Positions 15,537 to 23,983 of a stretch of 64,000 bases of DNA are shown here, piece by piece. Below the pieces are notes generated by a model, which was not told the origin of the DNA, searched no databases, and worked only from the letters and a program-made list of their open reading frames with translations. How positions within the stretch are numbered: the first letter of the stretch is position 1; each line of letters starts with the position of its first letter. The stretch covers positions 1 to 64,000 of the forward strand of contig NZ_MDZB01000092.1 in assembly GCF_001816145.1 (NCBI RefSeq), written 5' to 3'. This DNA comes from Hymenobacter lapidarius (GTDB taxonomy: Bacteria > Bacteroidota > Bacteroidia > Cytophagales > Hymenobacteraceae). The translations under genes and the position numbers were made by a program.

Positions 15537-18500
15537 ATGAATGCCCCTACCCGAGAAAACGACCCCACCGAGCTTGACCGATTCAAGCGTGACATTGACC
15601 TTGTAGACTACGCCTCGCGCACCGGCTACGAAGTGACCAAGGAAGGCCGTAACGGGCACTGGCACCAACTAGAAAAAGACGGGGAAAAGCTCATCGTTAC
15701 CCGCAAGGATGACCATCAGGTGTACCTGAACGTGGGCGACGACCGCGACAAGGGCAGCGTTATTGACTTCGCCAAGACCCGAGGGGGCGACGGTTCGGGT
15801 CTGAATCTCGGCCAGGTGCGCCAGGAGCTGCGCGAGTACCTGAACGACGGACCGGCCCCGGTCCGCCAGTACGCCCCAGCGCCTGATGTTTCCCGGCTCA
15901 ATGCCTTGCCCGTGGGCGACCCCGGCCACGAACGCCAGCAGGAGGAGGACCGCAAAACCCGCCTCATTACCGAAGTGCTAGGCGTCAGGGGCGAGCTGAC
16001 CGACCGCAGCTACTTGCATGGGCGCGGCATCGACGATACCACCATCGACAGCCCGGCTTTTCAGGGCCGCATCTTTACGGCCCAGCAGAACGAGCACAAA
16101 AACACGGCCTTTCCGCTCTATAATGAGAACGGGTTGGCCAGCGTCGAGCAGAAGAACGAGCACTATAAAAACCTGCTACACCTGCCCAAAAACGGCATTT
16201 GGGTATCGCACCCCACGGAGGGGAAAGAAACGCCGGTAGCGCGCATTGTCGTATCCGAATCGGCCGTAGATTCCCTTTCCCATTACCAGCTCAAACACGA
16301 GAAGGACGCTAAAAACACGCTTTACATTGCCACCAGCGGCACCCCCACGGAAGTGCAGGTAGCCTTGATTCAGCGGGTAATCGATAAGCAAGAGCCCAAA
16401 GAAATCGTGCTGGCCAATGACCGCGACGCCGGAGGGCGGCAGTTCAACATGAATTACATGAATGAACTGCACCCCGCCCGCCCACTGGTGCCCGTAGCCG
16501 ACCAGGAAGCCTATAAAGAAGCCAGCCGGCCGGTGGAGTGGCATGCTACGTCGGACAAGTACCACACAGGCCTAAAAGTGAGCTACCACCACGACAGCGC
16601 CGAAAACGGCGCAGCCCAGGTGCAGCAGCTCACGGACCGGGTAGCGAAAATGAACGGCACCGGGGAAGCCGGGCCGACCATTGAGGTAGAGGTTCAGCGC
16701 AGCACCGAGCGGGAAACCGTCCTTCGCTTGTTGGTGGCCAAGGCCGATACCGCGCAGCTCGAAGTAATCAGCCAGGAGCTTTACCGCCAGCGGGAGCAGC
16801 TCCGGCCCGAGCAGGAGCGCGGCCAGGAAACCTTTATCCGTGTCGATTATCCGCAGGCCAAAGATTGGAATCGGGACCTGGAGCTAACCGCCCAGGGCCT
16901 GAGCGCCGAGCAAATCCGCGCCCAAGCCGTGCTCGATGAGCAGCAGCGCGCCGCTGAGCGGGAGCAGCGCCGGCAGCAGGAGGAGCAGCAGAAGCGCGAC
17001 GAGCAGGAAACCCGTCGCCAGAACGACGAAGCCCAGAAACAGCGGGAGCGGGACAACACCCCGGAGGCGCAGAGAGAGCGCCAGCAGGAGGACAAGCGGT
17101 TTAATCAGGCCGTGATGGGCGCGGCCGTGGCCGACGCCGGCAGCCCCGACGACGGGCGGCAATTCCGCTCCTACCGCAGTGAGCAGGAAGCGGCCGAGCA
17201 TACCGCGCAGTTTGTCCATGCCAAAGATGCCGGCCTGGTGTTGCTGAAAGAGTACATCAACGACAACCCCGCCCCCACCGGCCGCAAAGTCGATGAAGCC
17301 GAGCAGGAGGAGCTTCGCGGCCGTGCCCGCTACGCCGCGCCCGCCGCCGCCATCAACTTGCCCACCGGCCCGCCCGCCGAGGAGAAAACGGCAACGTGGA
17401 AAATTGACGAGGTAGCCGCCAATACCACCGGCCGCGCCGAGGCGTGGAAGGAAATCCTGGATAATTCCGGCTACTCGATGCAGACGAGCGAAGTTCGGAG
17501 CACCGTCGATGAGCAGGGCATCCGACGGGCCGAGTTCGACATGAAGTATCGCAACGACCAGCCGGATATTGCCATCATTCACGCCATCCTTACCAATACC
17601 AACGCCCGCGCCGAAGCCGGTGATGAAAAGTATGCCGGCGTGAGCGTCGCCGAAAGTGAGCCGGACCGCGCCGCTCGTCAGGCTGCGGCGGAAGCCGCCG
17701 CCATCCAGCCCCACAGCCGGGACCGCAGCCAGGACGTGGCCGAGAAGCCCGCCCCGGCCGAGGTGCAGCTAACCGCCGTGCCCGCCGCGATGCCCACGGC
17801 GACACCGGCCGCCGAGGTGCAGGTGGCCGCAGCACCGGCCGCGCCTGCCGCTGTTATATACCTCAATGTAATGCCGATGCCGGATGGCACCATCCACGAC
17901 CGCGACACCAGTACCCACGCCGCGAGTTACAGCATGTATGAAATTCAGGTGGATGCCCAAAACCCAAATAAGGCCATCATTATGCCCGCCGCCAACGCGC
18001 ACCCGCAGTTGGTGAGCAATACCAACTTTGCCGTGCGGCCAGTCTATGATTTAGTTGCGCAGCCGCAGCCCGGCGATGCTTACGTGGCCGTAGCTACCCC
18101 TACCCAGGCCGAACGCACCCCGGAAGGCTGGAAAATAACCGAACGCGGCCAAGCCGGCTTTTCGCCCGACAAGCCCATCGAGCGCAGCCTGGTCCAAAGT
18201 GAAGTTACCACCGCTACCGCCGCCAATCAGGGCAGTGAAAAGCAGGTTATTATCAAGGTGGACGAACCGGCCACCCCGGCGGGCGAACGGGGCCAGGCCG
18301 AGGCCGTGAAAGCCGCCATCACCGGCAGCGGAGCCAAAGCCGGCGACATTCAGAGCACCACCGACGCCGAAGGCATCCGGCACTCGGAAATGAAGGTATC
18401 GTACCGCACCGACCAGCCCGAGCTTGCCAAAATCAGCCAAACGCTCGACGCCGTGGCCAACCAGAAAGGCAGCCAGGTTATTGAGCACAGCAGCGACCGG

Positions 18501-18575
18501 GCCGAGCGGAAAGACATTAGCCGGGGCCAGGAAATAAGCCTCAATCGGACCCGCACCGCAGAAATCACCCGGTAG
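15537..18575 (+). CDS. Large toprim-domain (DUF3991-like) protein with repeated C-terminal modules
   Basis: A 1012-residue protein common on Bacteroidota conjugative elements. Residues 20-90 resemble the DUF3991 N-terminal region. A toprim core follows, with VVSESAVDSLSHY near residue 238 and the DxD-type NDRDAGG near 294. A Glu/Gln/Arg-rich coiled coil spans about 455-520. Two copies of a module with the pattern D-x-x-GIR-x-x-E...YR-x-DQP lie at about 620-715 and 900-990, and a weaker copy (GLKVSYHHDSAENGA) at about 340. Toprim proteins of this kind are linked to primase or DNA-processing roles after transfer. The role of the repeats is unknown. Confidence 0.8.
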   Translation: MNAPTRENDPTELDRFKRDIDLVDYASRTGYEVTKEGRNGHWHQLEKDGEKLIVTRKDDHQVYLNVGDDRDKGSVIDFAKTRGGDGSGLNLGQVRQELREYLNDGPAPVRQYAPAPDVSRLNALPVGDPGHERQQEEDRKTRLITEVLGVRGELTDRSYLHGRGIDDTTIDSPAFQGRIFTAQQNEHKNTAFPLYNENGLASVEQKNEHYKNLLHLPKNGIWVSHPTEGKETPVARIVVSESAVDSLSHYQLKHEKDAKNTLYIATSGTPTEVQVALIQRVIDKQEPKEIVLANDRDAGGRQFNMNYMNELHPARPLVPVADQEAYKEASRPVEWHATSDKYHTGLKVSYHHDSAENGAAQVQQLTDRVAKMNGTGEAGPTIEVEVQRSTERETVLRLLVAKADTAQLEVISQELYRQREQLRPEQERGQETFIRVDYPQAKDWNRDLELTAQGLSAEQIRAQAVLDEQQRAAEREQRRQQEEQQKRDEQETRRQNDEAQKQRERDNTPEAQRERQQEDKRFNQAVMGAAVADAGSPDDGRQFRSYRSEQEAAEHTAQFVHAKDAGLVLLKEYINDNPAPTGRKVDEAEQEELRGRARYAAPAAAINLPTGPPAEEKTATWKIDEVAANTTGRAEAWKEILDNSGYSMQTSEVRSTVDEQGIRRAEFDMKYRNDQPDIAIIHAILTNTNARAEAGDEKYAGVSVAESEPDRAARQAAAEAAAIQPHSRDRSQDVAEKPAPAEVQLTAVPAAMPTATPAAEVQVAAAPAAPAAVIYLNVMPMPDGTIHDRDTSTHAASYSMYEIQVDAQNPNKAIIMPAANAHPQLVSNTNFAVRPVYDLVAQPQPGDAYVAVATPTQAERTPEGWKITERGQAGFSPDKPIERSLVQSEVTTATAANQGSEKQVIIKVDEPATPAGERGQAEAVKAAITGSGAKAGDIQSTTDAEGIRHSEMKVSYRTDQPELAKISQTLDAVANQKGSQVIEHSSDRAERKDISRGQEISLNRTRTAEITR

Positions 18576-18631
18576 CCGGGCGCTTCGCGCCCGCCCACCG
18601 CGCCGAAAACGGCGTTACCCCTGCCTGTTTC

Positions 18632-18664
18632 AAAAAGCCGCCCCGGATTCCGGGGCGGCTTTTA
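18632..18664 (+). terminator. Rho-independent terminator after toprim gene
   Basis: A perfect 15-bp stem (AAAAGCCGCCCCGGA with its complement) with a one-base loop and a T-run lies 57 bp after the toprim stop. Confidence 0.9.
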
Positions 18665-19215
18665 TAGTGGCCAGCGGGGGCCAGGCAACTTTCTCTCCCT
18701 GTCGCCCCTATTTAGTGGTTTGCAGCTTTTCAGGGCTGTTTTCTGAAGCAGCAGTCGTGCCGGTAGGTGGCAATTAATAGGTTTTGTAAGCCCGTTTTCG
18801 AGGAGTTGGGCGTGTCCCTTCGGGCCAGGCTATCCAGGGCTACGGCTTCGCCTCCGGTCCTACGGACTAAACCCTTCCTATCCTTCACGCGACCGCCCCG
18901 GCCCACGCCGCCCGGCATCCGGCCTGCTGCCTTTGCTTCCGTTGGGCGCGCCGGCTGCAGGCCGGATACCGCGCCGCGCAGGCCCCTACCCTATTCAGCA
19001 AAAGGGGGCTGCGGACCAACTGGCCCAAAAGCCAGACCATCCGCAGGCGCAAGAGCAACGATTGGGGCGGTAGGGGAAAAAGGCGGCAAAATGAGGCAAA
19101 GACAGGGTAAATAATGTGCTTAAAATACGTAAAAAGATTGTATAAAATGCAACTTACTAGGGCCGTTATACGTTTAACAAGTATAACAAACAAACAGAAT
19201 AACAGCTCTTTAGCC
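18665..19215. other. Gene-free stretch with clustered inverted repeats
   Basis: About 550 bp without a convincing gene between the toprim terminator and ardC. It holds three mini-hairpins in a row near 18815-18868 (CCCTTCGGG, GGCTTCGCC, GTCCTACGGAC). An 11-bp inverted repeat ATCCGGCCTGC/GCAGGCCGGAT lies at 18917-18927 and 18957-18967 around a GGCGCGCC site, and CCCCTACC/GGTAGGGG at 18983 and 19067. The last 100 bp are AT-rich and probably hold the ardC promoter. A replication or transfer origin is possible but unproven. Confidence 0.5.
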
Positions 19216-20256
19216 ATGAAAAAGACCACTAAAACCGCCGCCAAGAAATCTGCCAAAAAAGCCGCTGCTACTCCCCGGCCCGACGTGTACCAGATTGTAA
19301 CGGACCGGATTATTTCGGCGCTAGAGGGTGGTATCATCCCGTGGCGCAAGCCGTGGAACGCGGTTTATGGCCTCCCCCGTAACTATTCCACGGGCAAAGT
19401 ATACAGCGGTATTAACCTGTTTTTGCTCCATTTCAGCGGTGCCCTGCCGTTTTTTATGACCTTCAAACAGGCGCTGGCTTTGGGCGGCAACGTGCGGAAA
19501 GGGGCCAAAGGCCACCAGGTTGTTTACTACAACATTTCCACGCGGGAGAACAAGCAGACCGGCAAAGAGGAGAAAATGCCCTTTTTGAAGTATTACACCG
19601 TGTTTTCGGTGGAAGATATTGAAGGCATTGAGTTCAACTTGCCGAAGGTGGAGGAGCGCGAATTTACCCCCAGCGAAGTAGCGGAAGGCATCGTAGCTGA
19701 GTGGGCCGAAAAGCCCGCCATTACCCACTTGCACCAGCGCGCTTACTACTCGCCCAGCTTGGACTTTGTGAATATGCCCAAGCCGGAAACCTTCACCACG
19801 TCGGAGGGCTACTATCAAACCCTATTCCACGAGCTGACCCACAGCACCGGTCACAAGTCGCGCCTTGACCGTACCGACCTGACCGCAGGCGAGGGCAAGC
19901 AAAGCCTGAGCTACGCCCGCGAGGAGCTGACCGCTGAAATGGGGGCATCGTTCCTGAGCGCAGCGGCCGGCATTGCCACCGAGCAGACCGAGGAAAACGC
20001 AGTAGCCTACATTCAAAGCTGGTTGGAGCGGTTGAAAAATGACAAGCAGCTAGTGGTAAAAGCCGCCAGCAAGGCCCAAGCCGCCGCCCGCATGATTCTA
20101 GGCACCACGGCGGAGCCGGAAGGCGAAACAGAAGCGCCGGCCGCCCCGGAGGCGACGCCAGCCGCCGCGACAGTGGCCAGCGAACCCGCCATCATCCTCG
20201 ACGACACCGACCGCGAATTTTTGGCCGCAGAGCTGAGCTGGTTAGCCAACGCCTAG
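19216..20256 (+). CDS. ardC: ArdC-type antirestriction protein (ssDNA-binding domain plus zincin)
   Basis: A 346-residue protein. Residues 20-130 match the ArdC N-terminal domain (DVYQIVTDRIISALEGGIIPW, then NYSTGKVYSGINLFLL and KGAKGHQVVYY). The C-terminal metallopeptidase-like domain has the zinc motif HELTHSTGH at about 205 and a downstream EELTAEMGASFL. ArdC proteins accompany single-stranded DNA during conjugation and protect incoming DNA from restriction. The start was set at MKKTTKT because the upstream frame is AT-rich promoter DNA. A basic Lys/Ala leader (KKSAKKAAA) precedes the domain. Confidence 0.88.
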   Translation: MKKTTKTAAKKSAKKAAATPRPDVYQIVTDRIISALEGGIIPWRKPWNAVYGLPRNYSTGKVYSGINLFLLHFSGALPFFMTFKQALALGGNVRKGAKGHQVVYYNISTRENKQTGKEEKMPFLKYYTVFSVEDIEGIEFNLPKVEEREFTPSEVAEGIVAEWAEKPAITHLHQRAYYSPSLDFVNMPKPETFTTSEGYYQTLFHELTHSTGHKSRLDRTDLTAGEGKQSLSYAREELTAEMGASFLSAAAGIATEQTEENAVAYIQSWLERLKNDKQLVVKAASKAQAAARMILGTTAEPEGETEAPAAPEATPAAATVASEPAIILDDTDREFLAAELSWLANA

Positions 20257-20276
20257 CCCTAGCCCTAGACCTAGCT
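20252..20276. repeat. Hexamer repeat CCTAGC over the ardC stop
   Basis: About four units of CCTAGC (one altered to CCTAGA) cover the ardC stop codon. Each unit carries a TAG in the ardC frame, so repeat-number change would not extend the protein. Confidence 0.6.
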
Positions 20277-20285
20277 CTAAAAACC

Positions 20286-20573
20286 ATGAAAGCCAGCGAA
20301 GCGCCCACCATTCAAAGCCCGACATGGAACCAGTACCGGAGCCAGATTATTGCCGCGATTGCCGATGTTGAGGTGCTGATGCAGCAGCTTGATAAAGGCA
20401 TCAACAGCGAGGTAATGACCGAGGAGGTAGCCCAGCGGCTAGGTATTCAGATTGACACGGCCGAGGCTTACGAGGCACTACTGAAGCTCGTTAAAGCCAC
20501 CCGCCCGATTGCCGGCGAAAGGCTGCGAATGACCAGCCACGAGCAAGGCGGACAATTTGTTCTCCTGCTTTAA
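20286..20573 (+). CDS. Hypothetical protein, 95 aa
   Basis: A small, mostly helical acidic protein (IIAAIADVEVLMQQLDKGI, then a second helix AYEALLKLVKATRP). It starts 29 bp after ardC in the same direction and has element-like composition, so it is probably co-transcribed with ardC. No family is recognised. Confidence 0.6.
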   Translation: MKASEAPTIQSPTWNQYRSQIIAAIADVEVLMQQLDKGINSEVMTEEVAQRLGIQIDTAEAYEALLKLVKATRPIAGERLRMTSHEQGGQFVLLL

Positions 20574-20652
20574 TCTCTTTCATTAAAACCCCTCCCCCGC
20601 CGGCCGGGCCTGACCAGCCCGGCCGCTTACCCCATCCCTTAACCAGTACCCC

Positions 20653-21048
20653 ATGTTAAAATCAACCCCATTCGCCACCAGCAGCGCCCCGACGTGGGCC
20701 GCGCAGGAGGCATACCTAGCCATTGAACAGAAACCCCGCGACGAGGCCGAAAAGCGCCTGCTAGAGCAGGCGCGGGCCTACGTGCAGGCCCACGCCCACC
20801 AAGCCGATTTGCGCGACCTAGCGCTGGCCCTGCGTGAGCTGATGGGCGCCGGCTACCTGGTCGGCGGCGGCGGCTCCCACGTCTGGATGAAGCGCGCCCA
20901 GGGCGCGGGCGACCAGGCAGTCCCGGAGCGGCTGGCCATCGTAGCCGACCGGCTGACTACGGCCTTTCGGGATTGGTTCGAGTCGAAGCTGCCCACCGGC
21001 CCGCGCCGGAGCAGCCGCCCCGAGCAGAGCCACGTTTGCCAAGTGTAG
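20653..21048 (+). CDS. Hypothetical protein, 131 aa
   Basis: A protein with two amphipathic helices (EAYLAIEQKPRDEAEKRLLEQ and LRDLALALRELMGAGYLVGG), a glycine-rich turn, and a basic C-terminus (LPTGPRRSSRPEQ). It is the last gene of the ardC transcription unit before a convergent terminator. No family is recognised; codon use matches the neighbours. Confidence 0.6.
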   Translation: MLKSTPFATSSAPTWAAQEAYLAIEQKPRDEAEKRLLEQARAYVQAHAHQADLRDLALALRELMGAGYLVGGGGSHVWMKRAQGAGDQAVPERLAIVADRLTTAFRDWFESKLPTGPRRSSRPEQSHVCQV

Positions 21049-21132
21049 CCCCTCCCCTACCCTCTTTGCCTGAGCGCAGCAGCCGTGCCGGTTGTTGCGC
21101 TCTCTTTTTTCCCAACCGCCCCAAAAAAGAAA

Positions 21133-21160
21133 GGACAGCCCCGTTAGGAGCTGCCCTTAT
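21133..21160. terminator. Convergent hairpin terminator
   Basis: A 10-bp stem (GGACAGCCCC with GGAGCTGCCC, one mismatch and one wobble) with loop GTTA lies between two convergent genes and is flanked by an A-run on one side and T-rich bases on the other. It could end transcription in both directions. Confidence 0.6.
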
Positions 21161-21256
21161 TTGGCGCATTGGATGCCACTGTGCCGGATTGCAAGAATAA
21201 ACGAAGTGCCGGCGACCAAACCGGCCAGTTACCCTTAACCAGTCCTGCAAACTACG

Positions 21257-21820
21257 TTAGTTCCCAGGGACTAATTTGCCGGTTTTCCGTAGGTGGGTCT
21301 CGTAGTGCCGGTGCGCCGCGTGTAAATAGGTCAGAATGTTGGTGGGCATATCCGTGCCGGGGGAAATATCGGGCAGCAGCCGCCGTATTTCCTGCCAGTC
21401 AGATTGGAGCATTTTCATGCTTTTCACGGCGGGCGACGCGGGCGCATCAGCCGGCGCAGGCTTGCGCCCACGCGGCCGACTTGCCGCCGCAGAAGCCACC
21501 GCTACCGGAGCCGCCGCCACCAGGTCAGCTACTGGCTGAGGCGAGGCAGCGGCTACCGGCAGTACCGGGGACGCCTCAACGAGCACTGGAGCTGGCTCCT
21601 CGATGGGCGCACGAGCTGGCGTTGATTCGGGCGCGGGGTCCGCAGTAGCCGGGGCAGGTACAGGCAATGGTTCAGAGGTCGCCGCAATGGCCGTTTCTGA
21701 CGCTATTTTGGTTTGCTCCCCGCCCATGCCGGCGAAAGCTTCGCGGCGGTCCTCCTCACTGACCGGGATTCGCGGGCGGGGGGGCAGAATTTGCGGCTTG
21801 CCATAGAGGTTCTTAGCCAT
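21257..21820 (-). CDS. ParA partner / TraB-like protein
   Basis: A 187-residue protein whose first base overlaps the parA stop, so the two are one operon. Residues 40-130 are a Pro/Ala-rich, probably disordered linker. The C-terminal 50 residues (MLQSDWQEIRRLLPDI then NILTYLHAAHRHYETHL) form a compact helical domain like the DUF3408/TraB proteins that follow TraA in CTnDOT-type elements. It is a good candidate for the centromere-binding or adaptor partner of ParA; that role is inferred from context. Confidence 0.65.
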   Translation of the reverse strand: MAKNLYGKPQILPPRPRIPVSEEDRREAFAGMGGEQTKIASETAIAATSEPLPVPAPATADPAPESTPARAPIEEPAPVLVEASPVLPVAAASPQPVADLVAAAPVAVASAAASRPRGRKPAPADAPASPAVKSMKMLQSDWQEIRRLLPDISPGTDMPTNILTYLHAAHRHYETHLRKTGKLVPGN

Positions 21821-22611
21821 TATTTCGTTTCCGTTTTGGTGGAGGTGATAGCGGTAGAATCTTCTACTTCAGCAGAAGCGCCGGCGCTGGTTTTGCGGTT
21901 GGGGAGGTCCAGGCGTCGCACTAGCTCATCGCAGACCTTGCGGATTTCGTCCGAGCTATCCTTGGTACCGCCCGCGTAGTTGCGAAACGAAGGCGTTAGC
22001 AGGCTATGAAGAGTTGAGGCGCGGGTATAAGCCAGGCGATTGCTGAGGTAGGAATCAAAGCGCGAGAGGCCCAGCCCGTCTATGTAGTCGTCCATTTCCT
22101 TTTCTTCCCTACGGCCCGCTATTCGCTTGGTCGAGATGCCGAAGTATTGGAAATCAATTTGGGCCTTGTCAGCGGCTTTTTTCAGAGCTTCCAATATGCC
22201 CATAAATTCAGCCGTGGAAGCGCGGTCCAGATAATCCGATACCAGGGGCACTATTACCGCGTCGCAGCCGGTGAGCGCGTTAAAAACATCTTCCCCATCG
22301 GCTCGGCCGGGTATGTCGATAATGATGAGGTCATAGTCATTATCGGGGTTGTCGATAAACTCAAAGATGTTTTTCAGCCCCATTGGAAATACATCGTAGG
22401 GGTACCTGGCGTTGGGGTCGGCTTCGAGCATGACTTGCATACTTTGGGCGTCTACCTGTTGGCGGGTTTTGACAATGCTTTGCTGATAGTCACAATCAAG
22501 AATTGCGATTTTCAAGCCGTATTCGGTGGCAAGGGGAACTGCCAGAACGAGGGCCAGAGTAGATTTACCAGAGCCGCCTTTTTGGGTGGCAAAGCTGATA
22601 ACTTTTGACAT
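21820..22611 (-). CDS. ParA/TraA-family partition ATPase
   Basis: A 263-residue Walker-type ATPase with the deviant Walker A motif KGGSGKST at residues 11-18, ILDCDYQQS for the A' motif, and DYDLIIIDIPGRAD as Walker B. The short N-terminus without an HTH places it with type Ib ParA/MinD-like proteins. These move plasmid or element DNA using a small partner and iterated DNA sites. An octamer repeat array begins about 80 bp upstream of its start. Confidence 0.9.
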   Translation of the reverse strand: MSKVISFATQKGGSGKSTLALVLAVPLATEYGLKIAILDCDYQQSIVKTRQQVDAQSMQVMLEADPNARYPYDVFPMGLKNIFEFIDNPDNDYDLIIIDIPGRADGEDVFNALTGCDAVIVPLVSDYLDRASTAEFMGILEALKKAADKAQIDFQYFGISTKRIAGRREEKEMDDYIDGLGLSRFDSYLSNRLAYTRASTLHSLLTPSFRNYAGGTKDSSDEIRKVCDELVRRLDLPNRKTSAGASAEVEDSTAITSTKTETK

Positions 22612-22689
22612 GGATTTTACTGGTTAAAGGGTGAGGTAATGATGCCGCCGAGTGGTCGGTTCGGAAGAAAAACAAAAGTACGCGAAGAG

Positions 22690-22968
22690 TAGAAGAGTAG
22701 ACGAGTAGAAAAGAATAAAAGAAGAACAGTAGAATGGTAGATTAGTAGAAAGCAGATGAGTAGAATAGTAGAATAGTAGAATAGTAGACGAGTAGAAAAG
22801 AGGAATAGAAGAACAGTAGAAGGGTAGACGAGTAGAATAGCAAATGAGTACGACGACGAAGTAGACGAGTAGAAAAGTAGAAGAACAAAAAAGTGTAGAG
22901 GGTGCAGAGGTGAACAAAAGTAGAATAGTAGAATAATAGAATAGTAGAATAGTAGAATAGTAGAAAAG
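22690..22968. repeat. Octamer array TAGAATAG, about 30 degenerate units
   Basis: The sequence breaks into consecutive 8-bp units with consensus TAGAANAG, for example perfect runs at 22761-22784 and 22937-22960, with degenerate units (TAGACGAG, TAGAAAAG, AAGAACAG) in phase between them. Two interruptions (at 22849 and 22894) split it. Further stray copies lie at 23021, 23105 and 23182. The array is in the gap between divergent parA and mobilisation genes. Long Tyr/Ser/Leu-rich reading frames on the minus strand are by-products of the repeat. A partition centromere or iteron function is inferred. Confidence 0.85.
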
Positions 22969-23284
22969 AAGAAGAAGACACTGCGAAGGAAATGGCGTAA
23001 GGTGGTCGTATTAATTGAAGTAGAATAGTAGACGCCGAAATAGAAGAAAGGGGAGGGTGATTTCAGGGAGGAGATGAAGCAAGGACCAATTAATAGAAAC
23101 AGGTAGTAGAAAAGTAGAATAGTAGAAGGAAAATAAAAAAGCAATAAAAAGGCCGTGGGAGGTAATTAAGTACAGATTTGGTAGAATAGTAGAAGATAAT
23201 AGCCGTAATTTTAGTCGTTATTCGGTAGAAATAGCAGTATAAACCTAATCATAATCCCCTGACAATACGTAACAATGATTATTA

Positions 23285-23410
23285 GCGAGAAGAACAACAC
23301 AAACGCAATGCTAAAGCCTTGACGTTGTGTTATTTAGATTTTAGCAAAGCTAAAATTGTGTGACCAAGATAATTAAGTTGTTGATTAATAGTATGATTTT
23401 GGTCACAAGG
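23285..23410. other. Candidate origin of transfer (oriT)
   Basis: Three inverted repeats lie in the 165 bp before the mobilisation genes: an imperfect AACACAAACG/CGTTGTGTT pair near 23297 and 23323, a hairpin ATTTTAGC-AAA-GCTAAAAT at 23338-23356, and TGTGACCAA/TTGGTCACA at 23359-23367 and 23398-23406. Such nested repeats upstream of an accessory protein and relaxase are typical of oriT regions. No nic site can be assigned. Confidence 0.5.
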
Positions 23411-23451
23411 CAAGTGTAGAGAGTAGTTTTAACCCTAGTTTTAGTCTGGAA

Positions 23452-23976
23452 ATGGAAAGACCCAAACGGCAGCAGATTCGAGTAGCGCCCAGTAGCCACG
23501 CCAGCGCGACAAAGGCCGCTGCGGCGTGTGGGCTTAGCCTTAGTGAGTACACCGAGGCGACGTTGGGCTACTTCACGAGCCGCCAGCTCAACCCCGTGGG
23601 AGACGTAGCCCGCGAGGGTGAGCTAATCATGCTGCAAGTGAAGAAGCTAGGCGACCGGATTTTTAGCTACATGCAGGAGGAGGAGCGGAGCTTGCTCGTG
23701 CCGATGCTAGAGGAAATGTTGCGGTCCCGCGTTACCCTTGACAGGGTGCTCCGCATGAATGAAATCCTGGTTGCCAACTTGAACCGGCAACTAGGAACCA
23801 TGACAAAGGAGCAGATAGAATCCCAGCGCGAGGCGGGCAAACAGCTCCGCGCACAGAACGAAGAAATGATAGAGCGCCAGGTACAGGAAGCAATTGCCGG
23901 CGCAAAAAAAGCGGGGCCAGGAAAGCCCAAAGCCGAGGGGCAAGCGGGCAAAAACGACGCGGAATTAAGCCGGTAG
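23452..23976 (+). CDS. Mobilisation accessory protein, BtgA/BfmA-like
   Basis: A 174-residue protein with a ribbon-helix-helix-like N-terminus (QIRVAPSSHASATKAAAACGLSLSEYTEATL), a central helical part, and a charged coiled-coil tail (EQIESQREAGKQLRAQNEEM). It is immediately followed by the relaxase gene (seven bases between them). In Bacteroides mobilisable elements such a protein binds oriT and helps the relaxase. The assignment rests on fold, order and length. Confidence 0.7.
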   Translation: MERPKRQQIRVAPSSHASATKAAAACGLSLSEYTEATLGYFTSRQLNPVGDVAREGELIMLQVKKLGDRIFSYMQEEERSLLVPMLEEMLRSRVTLDRVLRMNEILVANLNRQLGTMTKEQIESQREAGKQLRAQNEEMIERQVQEAIAGAKKAGPGKPKAEGQAGKNDAELSR

Positions 23977-23983
23977 AGCGCGT

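Noticed and set aside
18767..19114. 115-residue frame before ardC
   Set aside because: Pro/Arg-rich composition, mini-hairpins across it and no protein-like pattern; treated as non-coding.
22690..22968. CRISPR array
   Set aside because: The repeat unit is 8 bp without unique spacers, and no cas genes are nearby.
22617..23144. 175-residue minus-strand frame rich in Tyr, Ser, Leu and Phe
   Set aside because: It is a translation of the 8-bp repeat array; overlapping frames in the same place give the same low-complexity peptide, and no domain or conserved start is present.
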